From Halictus rubicundus (Eukaryota > Arthropoda > Insecta > Hymenoptera > Halictidae), in the NCBI RefSeq assembly GCF_050948215.1, contig NC_135155.1, forward strand, positions 13,968,001-14,032,000: DNA of 64,000 nt. The letters are read 5' to 3'. The notes below the pieces were generated by a model, which was not told where the DNA came from, searched no databases, and was given only the letters and a program-made list of their open reading frames with translations. The position numbers and the translations under genes are program-made. Within the stretch, counting starts at the first letter, position 1, and every line of letters begins with the position of its first letter. Positions 20,610 to 30,624 of the stretch are shown in pieces.

Positions 20610-21445
20610 CAATTTTACAATTAAAAACCATAGTTATCCTACAAAAAATTGCCAAAGCTTTTTCCCACACTCTGGCGTAAAAATCGAATACAGTACCGGT
20701 GAAAGCTGTTTCAGGAAATTAACTGCTATGTCAATAGTATTAGTTTTTTATCAGCTAAACTTTCAGAATATTGAGATGGAAGTGCATCCTTCAGAACGTA
20801 TATACCAAGTTTTCAATTAAGGACCATAGTTAACTACAAAAAATTGTCAAAGCTTCCCCCCACTCTCTGACATAAAAATCGAAAACAGCACCGGTGAAAG
20901 CTGTTTCAGGAAATTAACTGTTATGTCAATAGTATTAGTTTTTTATCAGCTAAACTTTCAGAATATTGAGATGGAAGTGCATCCTTCAGAACGTATATAC
21001 CAAGTTTTCAATTAAGGACCATAGTTAACTACAAAAAATTGTCAAAGCTTCCCCCCACTCTCTGACATAAAAATCGAAAACAGCACCGGTGAAAGCTGTT
21101 TCAGGAAATTAACTGTTACGTCAATAGTATTAGTTTTTTATCAGCTAAACTTTCAGAATATTCAGATGAAAGTGCATCCTTCAGAACGTATATACCAAGG
21201 TTTCAATTAAGAACCATAGTTAACTACTAAAAATTGTCAAAGCTTCCCCTCACTTTCTGACATAAAAATCGAAAACAGCACCGGTGAAAGCTGTTTCAGG
21301 GAATCAGCTGCTCTGTCAACAGTATTGGTTTTTTATCAACTAAACTTTCAGAATATTCAGATGGAAGTGCATCCTTCAGAACGTATATACCAAGTTTTCA
21401 ATTAAGGACCATAGTTACCTACAAAAAATTGTCAAACCTTCCCAT
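20610..21445. repeat. Tandem array, 195-bp unit, about 4.2 copies
   Basis: ACCATAGTT recurs at 20627, 20823, 21018, 21213 and 21408. Each unit carries CACCGGTGAAAGCTGTTTCAGG and TTTCAGAATATT. The copies at 20823-21017 and 21018-21212 differ at only a handful of positions, while the outer copies are more diverged. This fits homogenisation of the array centre by unequal exchange. Confidence 0.96.
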
Positions 21446-22384
21446 ACTCAGCCACAGGACTTAGCCGAGCTCTGTTCTGACGAGCGGCCGCGAGAAAGGG
21501 TTATTCCCGTGGCGGTATCGATTTGGCGAAGACACCAATTTCCATGAAATGATCGCCATGGTCGTAGAAAGCGGAGTGCACGCAATCGTCGAAGCCGAAG
21601 CGGGCTAATCGTCGGTTGGTCGAGTGTTCTGGCCAGAAAAGCGTGGCTCGTAAAAGTCCGTCTCGTTGAATACGCAAATGCCGGTCTGCCGGAGAGACAG
21701 CAGAGGGAGGAGAAGAAGAAGAAGAAGAAGAGGAAGAAGAAGAAGTGGATGAAGAAGAAGAAGGAAGGAGGAAGAAGGAGGAGGACACGCGGAGACGGTG
21801 AATCGGTCCCACCGGTGGCAAATCTCGTAACGAGAGCCCGTATCTCGGCGGATCTTTATGGCCGGCAATTACGGGCCGGTTCCGGCGCGCGCGTTCCGGA
21901 AAAAGCTGCGAGTAGCACGAGCTCTCCGCCGCTCTATGACCGTGGAATTATATAAAGATGAAAAGTTAATGGCGGCACGGGAGCAGCACCGCCGTCAGAC
22001 GGCATATCGGCCCCGGCTCCCTCCGCCCTTAACCCTCAATCACTGGGCCCTCTTATGACCGCCCACGATCCACCGGGGAAAATTTCTGCCGATCGTGGAG
22101 CATGCGACATCAAATATGCAACGGCCCCCCTCCGCCGAATCTACGATTATACTCGTACGCCGCCGGCCACGGACCCGCGCGAACGATATGCTGCCTCCGA
22201 ACTGCCACGGGAGAAACCGCCCCTCATACGACGCGGTTTGTCAAGCGCCACCATCACCCCGACCCTTGCTCGTCCCGACGAACATTCGCGAGAACCTGCG
22301 ATGTGATTCCACGTAAACGCCGTGTCTGTCCCATCCACCACCCTCCTCCCTTCGCCTCGAGGGTCTATGTTGGTACGCTTTCAA
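21446..22384. other. GC-rich block with (GAA)n tract, no supported gene
   Basis: A purine-rich (GAA)n/(GGA)n tract occupies about 21710-21785. The adjacent Lys/Glu-rich and Ser-rich frames come from it. The remainder, to 22384, is GC-rich with many overlapping chance frames on both strands. Confidence 0.5.
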
Positions 22385-22965
22385 TCTTTGGCTGATGGAC
22401 CCTAACTCACCTTTCATCCACCCGGAGAGCAGTTTTGTGCAAGCTTCCAGCTTCTTCAAGTCTGATCTGGATTAAATACGAATTATATGTGATTTAAATG
22501 TCGTTTACATCATCTACTTCCATCTTACAACCCTCTCTGTATCATTGATATACTCTAGGTTTTTTTTTTATGAAAGGTGGTGCTCGATTCAACTTTCATC
22601 CACCTGGACAGCAGTTTTGTGCAAGCTTCCAGCTTCTTCAAGTCTGATCTGGATTAAATACGAATTATATGTGATTTAAATGTCGTTTACATCATCTACT
22701 TCCATCTTACAACCCTCTCTGCATCATGGATATGCTCTTAGTTTTTTTTTTTGGATGAAAGTTGGTGCTCGGTTCACCTTTCATCCACCTGGACAGCAGT
22801 TTTGTGCAAGCTTCCAGCTTCTTCAAGTCTGATCTGGATTAAATACGAATTATATGTTATTTAAATGTTCGTCTATATTTTCTACGTCCATCTACAACCC
22901 TCTCCGCTTCTCTGATATGCTCTAAATTTTTGGTTGATGGTGCTCGACTCATCCTTCACCTACGT
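22385..22965. repeat. Tandem array, 183-bp unit, about 3.2 copies
   Basis: CATCCACC begins at 22415, 22598 and 22782, with a degenerate copy at about 22956. Units carry GCAAGCTTCCAGCTTCTTC and GATCTGGATTAAATACG, and a poly-T run lies before each junction. The last unit is the most diverged. Confidence 0.95.
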
Positions 22966-23040
22966 GAACAGCTCTGTTGACCAAACCAGACCAAAACTCG
23001 GTTTCGAGGGGCTTATAACCGGACGTTGCTAATTTTTTTA

Positions 23041-23281
23041 TAGGTAGAGGCGTCAGGGAGATATGAAGGTCAAATCTGTTTTTTAAATGTAACGGTATGG
23101 TTTATTTTTATTTACATTCTGATATAGTGTGTTTCAAGACGAATATAACGATCTATTATGAAGGCCATTCAAGGTCACTCAAGGTCAACTGCAATAGACA
23201 ATGAATTGTCTCAAAGTAGCTGATCTGAGTTACGTCTACACCTGCACAGTTTTGTTTTAACTGAACAAAACCCGCAGCCTG
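23041..23281. repeat. AAGGTCA-rich interspersed repeat ending in a hAT-type terminus
   Basis: Sequence such as CAAGACGAATATAACGATC, GGCCATTCAAGGTCA and a TTTTTTAAATGTAA segment is shared, with divergence, with 45060-45255 and with the 50880-51135 insertion. CCGCAGCCTG at 23272-23281 resembles the hAT-type right end. Confidence 0.5.
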
Positions 23282-23348
23282 GTGATGACAAACCATTCAA
23301 TTGGTATTCATTTAATTAAGAAATACTTCTATTGCGATTGCATTAACG

Positions 23349-23510
23349 TGTTTTTCGTCGGAACATGCTGTACGGATTTTTATGGATAATAGGGTGAAAT
23401 TAATAATCGATCATTCGTGCAGTAAAATGTGTTTTTCGTCTGAACATGTTGTACGGATTTTTATGGATAATAGGGTGAAATTAATAATCGATCATTCGTG
23501 CAGTAAAATG
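23349..23510. repeat. Tandem duplication, 81-bp period
   Basis: TGTTTTTCGTCNGAACATG and the following GATTTTTATGGATAATAGGG occur twice, 81 bp apart, almost identically. Because 81 is divisible by three, a short frame repeats a 27-residue block. That is a by-product of the period and not evidence of a gene. Sequence 23511-23899 shows nothing further. Confidence 0.95.
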
Positions 23511-23899
23511 TTCAAAGTGTATGTATTGTATGGATTGATAAAGTTGTTCGAAGGAGAGACATACTGACCTAGTAAAAGGATATGTGGCATGACGTCATTC
23601 TGCTTTCGTACGTAGGGGTAATTCAGAACCGTGGGTATACACCATGGTGGGATCGATATTTTGGTCCATGGGGTCTGCTGGCATTAAAGAGGAGAAGGCG
23701 TCTGTCAGCCGAACTTGCTCGTATTGGAACGCGAATGCCGACTGTTGTGTAAACTCGCAGATAATTGTCTCCGTGTCGATTAAACAATCACAGTACATGT
23801 TACAAAACTGTTTCTATAATATTTGTAAAAATTGCCGCACCTTTTCACAATTTATTTCTCACAATTTATTTACCTCGAAATAGACACGTGACTAATCAC

Positions 23900-24108
23900 T
23901 AGACAGCGGATGTTTATTTATGCAAAAGAGGTATTTATGCAGAACCCGAACAAGTCAAATACAAAACTGCGACGACATGAAAAGAATTTAAGAACATTCT
24001 TCCATCACTTCCAACATTTTATAAATTGTTGAATGTAGGAATATATTTTCATCTTCTGTATTTTATAGGAATAGAAAATTTGTATTTTGCATACAAAACC
24101 GCAATCTA
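23900..24108. mobile_element. Decayed hAT-type MITE
   Basis: The left end is TAGACAGCGGATGTTTATTTATGC and the right end is TTTTGCATACAAAACCGCAATCTA, spanning 209 bp, close to the family length. The 8-bp flanks (CTAATCAC and TCATATAA) do not match. A further degenerate end (GCAGTCTA at about 24274-24281) lies to the right and might be the true partner. Confidence 0.5.
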
Positions 24109-25583
24109 TCATATAAAATTATTAAAGTAGAATTTATTCTAGTGTAAATTCTAACTTTCTAATTTAAGTTCCATTAAATATATTTTCATATTCTGATTTA
24201 GGACGCTTTTAAATTTTCCTTTTTTTCAAGCTTTATAAAGCGGTAGATGAAAACAAGGATTATGCAGCAACTAGCAGTCTATTCATCAATTAGAAAATCT
24301 AACGCTGAGGATCCTTTTAGATCACAATGTTTAGATTTGCATACGAGGGTCTGCGCGATGCCTATATTTATCTAAAAAGAGTTTTTATCAAATCACAATT
24401 TTTAGATTTGCGTACAAGCTTCCGCGCGACCCCAAAACTTATCTACTAAGAATTTTCCTACGAGCGTGATCCGAATATTTATCTGACAAGGATTTTTGTT
24501 GTCTGTAAGCCCTCCTTTCGATTATTCTCGCGCGTCGAAAGTTCCGCAGCGCATTAATAAAAATAATATCGTTTTCACAGGAATCGGAGCGAGGCGATAA
24601 AGCACGATCGAAGTCGCCTGGCCTGAACGCCGAAAAAATGATCGAGGGCGAAAGAAACGGAAGAAACTAGCCAGGCAATCCCACTATCGGCTTAGTCGCG
24701 CGAAAAACCTTATCGCGCAAAAACCGAACGAACCGGAAACTCTGTCGCTGTTGTTCGGCGTCTCGTGGCCAATGAGCGAGAACGTCGACGAGAACTTTTA
24801 ATCGACGCTCGCAGTCACCCTAACCGGATGACGAAGTGGCTCGTTCGTTTCCCCCGGACGAGCAACTTTCATCCCCCCCGATCGAGCCTAATTTAACAAA
24901 AAACGGCAGCATTTCGCGAAATTGAAATCGCGAAAGCTTTTTGATCTTCCTTCTTCTTCTTCTTCTTCATCTTCAGCCACGGAAGAAGCTGAATGGACTG
25001 CTTTTATTCGATGACTTGTCCAACAGCATTGAGGATAGTAAAATAATAGAGATAATATACGTGATAATTTATATAAAATATTGTTAAAATTGTGTTTGTT
25101 TACTGTGTTCATTCTGGTCACAAATTCCCTGCGATTTCTATCATTAATTTCTTACCAGAAGTAGTATAACACTTTTTGGTGAACGATCATCGTTTTTTTG
25201 TTTGATCATCCCCTGTCGAACATTTTCCACCAGAGGTAGTATAATGTACTTTCATTGTATACTTTGCCCCTGCTGTACAATAAAAACGTCGTTATCTTGT
25301 CGAATATTTTAAATGCTTCTTTTTTCAGCGAATGCGAGTGCAGAGGAACGGTTACCGATAAGAAAGCGAGGCTTCGCGAAGCGTCAAGGGCTTTATAATC
25401 GCACGGCGGTTAGGGTAAAGAGAGCAGGGACTCGGCGGATACGTGGAGCGTGGTAGACGAGGGGCATTCAATTAAAATATTCCTCCATAATTCATTATCG
25501 CTGAGTCGTTGAGCGTGTCGAGCGAGATTAGTGGGAGTAGCCCGCACGGATCGAGGCCGACAGCCTTGGTCGCACAAGTCACG
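24109..25583. other. No supported gene; (CTT)n tract at 24948-24974
   Basis: AT-rich with a GC-richer part at 24520-24880. A CTT trinucleotide tract lies at 24948-24974. Similar sentences (TTTAGATTTGCATACGAG type) repeat loosely near 24330 and 24400. No coding signal is visible. Confidence 0.4.
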
Positions 25584-26240
25584 CGTTCGTCCTCCAACAG
25601 GTGACAAAACGGGCCGCAAGAACCTAATCGAGGGCTCACTGTGGACCTCTGCGTGGCAAAATTAACAAATTTTTTAATCGGGAAAGTCCTACACCTTAAT
25701 GGTAATGTTAGGGGGACCGGAAAGTAATGTCGTGTTTCTCGTAACATTAAAGTAGAATAATTTTTTATTTTTAAACTGTGATATATAAATGCTCTGCGCT
25801 CGTCCTCCAACGGGTGACAAAACGGGCCGCAAGAACCTAATCGAGGGCTCACTGTGGACCTCTGCGTGGCAAAATTAACAAATTTTTTAATCGGGAATGT
25901 CCTACACCTTAATGGTAATGTTAGGGGGACCGGAAAGTAATGTCGTGTTTCTCGTAACATTAAAGTAGAATAATTTTTTATTTTTAAACTGTGATATATA
26001 AATGCTCTGCGCTCGTCCTCCAACGGGTGACAAAACGGGCCGCAAGAACCTAATCGAGGGCTCACTGTGGACCTCTGCGTGGCAAAATTAACAAATTTTT
26101 TAATCGGGAAAGTCCTACACATTAATGGTAATGTTAGGGGGGCCGGAAAGTAATGTCGTATTTCTCGTAACATTGAAGTAGAATAATTTTTTATTGACAT
26201 TTTATTTTTAATCTGTGATATATAAACGCTCTTGCATTGT
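25584..26240. repeat. Tandem array, 213-bp unit, 3 copies, containing a mariner-type terminus
   Basis: CCTCCAAC begins at 25591, 25804 and 26017. Units are nearly identical. Each carries TTAGGGGGACCGGAAAGTAA followed by TGTCG, which resembles the terminal inverted repeat of mariner-family transposons. Because 213 is divisible by three, a minus-strand frame stays open across all units and repeats a 71-residue block. That frame is a consequence of the period and has no recognised domain. Confidence 0.93.
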
Positions 26241-28499
26241 TGACCATGGTGAATGAAGGTTCTCCGAGAGTTCTTCAATCGTCCGTCGAGGCAAAATGTC
26301 ATTACCGAGGGTCACAGGCCTTGCCGATCGAGGTGCGTCAAAACGATCGAAATTGCCCGACTTAAATATGGCGAACCATCGTTGGAATTACAGAACATCA
26401 CACAAATTTTTCTTGTATCTATCGCGACATTGCTGCCCTTTCGAAATTCGTACAGCATACAATGCCGAATGTCCAACTTTTCTAGATTTGAAACGGTCAT
26501 TTCGAACATAACCTCTAAAAAGACAAAACAGTACCAACTAGCCTCCTGAATCTGCAACCATGTACCGAACAACGTAGGTGTACGAAGTTACCTGTTATTA
26601 TCAGTCAAATTACTTCCCCCCTCCCCTAATATTATAGTACAATGCGACTGAAACAACTGTCTGAAAAGACTGTACGAGGACATTTCGTGTGCCAGTAAAT
26701 GTACTGTAAATTTCAGCATACAGAGTTTCGGTAAACTCAATCTTCCATAAGGGTTTCACTTTTGTGCGTTACGTGGCTGGTAGGTTTAACGTTAAGAGCA
26801 GACCGACTGCACTGGTCTACTGCAACGGGGAGTGCATGTGCAGCGCCGGGACAGGACGACCGGACGGCATTACATTGTAATTAGCATCAATATTCGCGGA
26901 CTCGTCGCGTTCCAGCGGTGTTGGTGTATCTCCCGTAGGATGCAATTACTTGGCACTTTCTTAGCCGGCGAATCCATGAATTATTCGGCGAGCGGTGCTC
27001 GTTAACGAGCGCGAAAACGCGAACGAAAGAAGAAAGAAGGACAAGAGAGAGAGGGGGGTGGGAAGGGGGAAGGGACAGAGGAAGGGAGGTAGTCTAGAGG
27101 ATCATCATCGCGATGTCAAAGCCGATGCAGCTGCGGCTGCAAGTCTGCGAGTCCCGTGCTGCATCGAGTCTCCCGAGGTGGGTCGAAGAGGCGACGAGCC
27201 GCGCAACGTCCGGTGTGTAATCTGCCTAACGATCTTCCTCAGCTCGGATTAATAATCACGGTCGTTCCGAGTCCTACGAAACAGTCCGGCCGGAATCTTA
27301 TTTAAAAATAATTGCGTACCCAGTTGCGATGGTTTCCTGTGCTTGATTACGGCTAATTGTTCGGAATTTACAAGTATAATGGCGCGTTTAACGCGACCGA
27401 CTATGTAACGGCCGTGACTGCGACTCGAGAGAGGCGAAAGAGGGAAAGAGATGCGGCCACGACTCTCTGTCGTACCGCCATGCAACTGCAATTCCTGTGC
27501 GGGGAGCGAAAAATGTTATAAACTCGTGACGCGCATCGACCTCCTTCCGCGTTTCCACGAGGACCCCGTTGCGAAACCGCGGAGGGATCCGCGCCGCGTG
27601 TAATTGTCGACCGACGCGCCTCGTGACTCGCGCCTGCTGCGGAATTAACCTCGACGTATCGGGAGCGCGCACCTTCTGCGCTCTGCGAAAATGCTGGACA
27701 AGGTTTCGGTATGCTAATTCGCACCTCGGCGGCAGATTCTTGTCGCACCAGCTCCGCGGAGACGTCTGACCACAGTCTAGAACCGGAGCCTTGGCAATTT
27801 TTTCCGAGTTCACTGCGATCCTTAAGCGGCAAACATCAACCCCAGAAATTCTTACAAAATCAGAATGAAACCGAAACTAGAAATTTAAAATGTATTATAG
27901 GGGACGTTGTCTTAACCCTTTTGAATTCGAAGGATTCCAATAAAATTCGGCTTGTCTGGATATCGCATAATCAAAATGAATTTCTAAGCCCGGCCAAAAA
28001 TCACTGTCAGTCATATGTAACTGACGTGGCAGTTGACGTGTTACAAATTGGTATATGCGTTGTAAAGTATGCGCTTTCGACTATCACATCCTGTAAATTA
28101 CGTTGGGAACGGACTGACGGTATCGATGGGGTAGTTATTTTCCCGATACAATTTTTACAGTTTATAGAGGGTGGGTTTTGACAATTTTTCTGGGATGAGG
28201 AGAATTTTTAATAGAACCATTGTTACGTACATTTTGAAGTACGTACTTGTATGTATAATTTTAAGAAGTGAAAGACATTAAGCCCGACGATCATCCATGC
28301 TGTTTGAAAAAAGAAGCGTGACCGCAGGCTTCGCCTCTCATCCCCAGACACCAGGAGAGAGGGGGCAGCGATCGCAGGGGGCTAAGGATCGGTATGAAAA
28401 CCGAACGATTTCGTGGAACAATTAATTATGGGGTCGAGGAAGGAGGGCAGAGCGTACCACCTTGCGCCGAATGGCCATCGCCGTAGCCGAAGAGAGTAA

Positions 28500-28507
<8 letters not shown>
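26241..28507. other. No supported gene
   Basis: AT-rich to about 26760 and from 27830 to 28300, with GC-rich patches at 27000-27240 and 27400-27790. Frames on both strands in the GC-rich patch around 27400-27830 overlap each other and have no recognised domain. A G/A-rich stretch lies at 27020-27090. Confidence 0.35.

Positions 28508-28558
<51 letters not shown>
28508..28558. repeat. (GA)n microsatellite
   Basis: A GA run of about 43 bp plus a slightly imperfect tail. Frames reading Arg-Glu or Ser-Leu repeats derive from it. Confidence 0.97.
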
Positions 28559-28690
28559 GAAAAGGGAGGGCGAAAGGAGACCGGGGCCAGCACCGCCGCA
28601 GCCCATTTCGAATTTACGACAACAAAAGGAAGTCGACGAGCGACCGGGAGTGTATCGACGGGGTAAAAGATACGATACTCCTCTCCTTAC

Positions 28691-28740
28691 AGCTCCGCAC
28701 CGCTCCGCACCGCTCCGCACCGTTTCGTACCGCTCTGAAC
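28691..28740. repeat. Decamer tandem repeat
   Basis: CGCTCCGCAC is repeated about four to five times with increasing divergence toward the right. The surrounding 28559-29184 is GC-rich without a supported gene. Confidence 0.85.
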
Positions 28741-29184
28741 AGCTCCGGAGGACTTACTGCGTCGTCGTGGCTCGCCACGAGGCGAGGGCCAGGGAGAACC
28801 ACTTCGAACGAAATCTATTGCATCCGTGGGTCGTGTTCGTGTCCGGGAGGCGAGTGTGGGCTCAAATGACACGGAATAAAAGTAATGCCCCGCGATACAC
28901 ACCGCCCCTGCTAAGAACACCCTTCTTCTCGCCCTTCGCCCCTTCGGCGGCGTTTCCCAGTGCCACCGAGCCCCTCAGGGCTCCCGCTGGGAACCCGGCA
29001 ATCGATATCCGGGATAAGAAATGTCTGCCTCGCCTTTCCAACCAGACCTCCACCCCGCAATCGGGCCACGAGCCCGATTATTTCACGATACAACGAGACC
29101 GAGAGCTGCTAACGAGACGACCTCCTTCGTTCGAATGACACTGTCGACCTTCGTGTCGCTTGGACGGTGTATAAAGGGTGACGC

Positions 29185-29875
29185 AACCATTTTTTAACGC
29201 GCAACTAATGGAAGTATCGCCACAAAAAAATACGAGACTGTTCTCCAATCTTCATTTTAACAGGCAAAAATATTCTCTACCGAAAAGTGAACGGGTCCAA
29301 TAGCAAAAAAAAAAAGTATTTCAATTTACATTCAATAGCCTTGAACTACCGAAGTAGAGTCAACTTTAACAATTTTTTAAAATTCAACTAGTAAAAGTAT
29401 CGCCACAAAAAAATACGAGAATGTTCCCCAATCTTCATGTTAACAGACAAAAATATTCTGTACCGAAAAGTGAACGGGTTCGATAGCCAAAAAAAAGTAT
29501 TTCAGTTTACATTCAATAGCCTTGAACTACCGAAGTAGAGTCAACTTTAACAATTTTTTAAAAGTCAACTAGTAAAAGTATCGCCACAAAAAAAATACGA
29601 GACTGTTCTCCAATCTCCATTTTAACAGACAAAAATATTCTGTACCGAAAAGTGAACGGGTTCGATAGCAAAAAAAAAAAGTATTTCAGTTTACATTCCA
29701 TATCCTCGAACTACCAAAGTAGAATCAACTTTAACAATTTTTTAAAATTCAACTAGTAAAAGTATCGCCACAAAAAAAAATACGAGAATGTACCCCAATC
29801 TTCATGTTAACAGACCAAAATATTCTCCACCGAAAAGTGAACCGGTTCGATAGCAAAAAAAAATGTTCGAATGTA
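29185..29875. repeat. Tandem array, about 182-bp unit, 3.8 copies
   Basis: TATCGCCACAAAAAAA starts at 29215, 29398, 29579 and 29763. Units also carry ACCGAAAAGTGAACGGGT, an A-run of variable length and TAGCCTTGAACTACCGAAG. The A-run length differs between copies, which accounts for the small period differences. Confidence 0.95.
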
Positions 29876-30165
29876 CATTCACTGGAGAGGTCAAACCGCA
29901 CCGCGAAAACCACACGGCCGATTGAATCGCGTAGTAGAAACAAAATGAAACAAAGAGGTTAATAACGAAAACAACAGTACAAACGAATAATGACAGCGAT
30001 ATTAGCGTTAGAAACTGGTCAGGGCGCGTGGGAGACGAGAGATTGCAACTGGCGAGGCTCTCTCCTCGCACGGATCCGAGTAAGCTTATTAACAAACTAA
30101 ATCCTCGGTAATAATAGACCAGCTGGAATCAGTCCCGACGTCTCCCTTTACAGAGCAAACAATCC

Positions 30166-30171
<6 letters not shown>

Positions 30172-30226
<55 letters not shown>
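30172..30226. repeat. (GA)n microsatellite
   Basis: About 55 bp of pure GA. Flanking 29876-30171 and 30227-30471 show no supported gene; the right flank is GC-rich. Confidence 0.97.
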
Positions 30227-30228
<2 letters not shown>

Positions 30229-30475
30229 AGGCGCGTCGGCCCAGCAATTTCTCGCCGGTTTCTCACGTCTTTCAACGGGGACCCGGGGAATATTATTCGC
30301 GTTCGCGAAATCCACGACTAGTTATCGGCCGGAATGATCGCCGCGCTGAGTGTCGATCGCAACGAAACACGTAATCGCGCTCATGCATCGGGACCGCCAC
30401 CGCCGGAATGATAATGACGTATGACCGACAATTCCCCTGGCAATTTAGAGCTGTCTTCAGGATCCCACAAGTTAA

Positions 30476-30620
30476 CACTACACCTACCGACACTTCTTGT
30501 ATACCTGTTTCCACTGTTTAAGAAAAGTCGTAAAGATAAACAGCGATGTGATGATGCGTGTACGAAATTGTACGCAGAAGTTTGAAAAGGTCAATTTGAC
30601 CGGTCACGGTACGTTTAGTG
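30476..30620. mobile_element. TTAA-flanked MITE (CACTAMACSTACC ends)
   Basis: TTAA lies at 30472-30475 and 30621-30624. The left end reads CACTACACCTACCGAC and the right end is the reverse complement of CACTAAACGTACCG. The length is 145 bp with no coding capacity. A similar left end follows TTAA at 60850. Confidence 0.85.
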
Positions 30621-30624
30621 TTAA

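Noticed and set aside
21713..21785. Acidic/basic low-complexity protein from the GAA tract
   Set aside because: Lys/Glu and Ser-rich frames on opposite strands come from the trinucleotide repeat itself, with no flanking exon signals.
25472..26302. Minus-strand open frame of 276 codons, the longest in the window
   Set aside because: It is open because three 213-bp tandem units have a length divisible by three. It contains a mariner-like terminus and no known domain, so repeat periodicity explains it.
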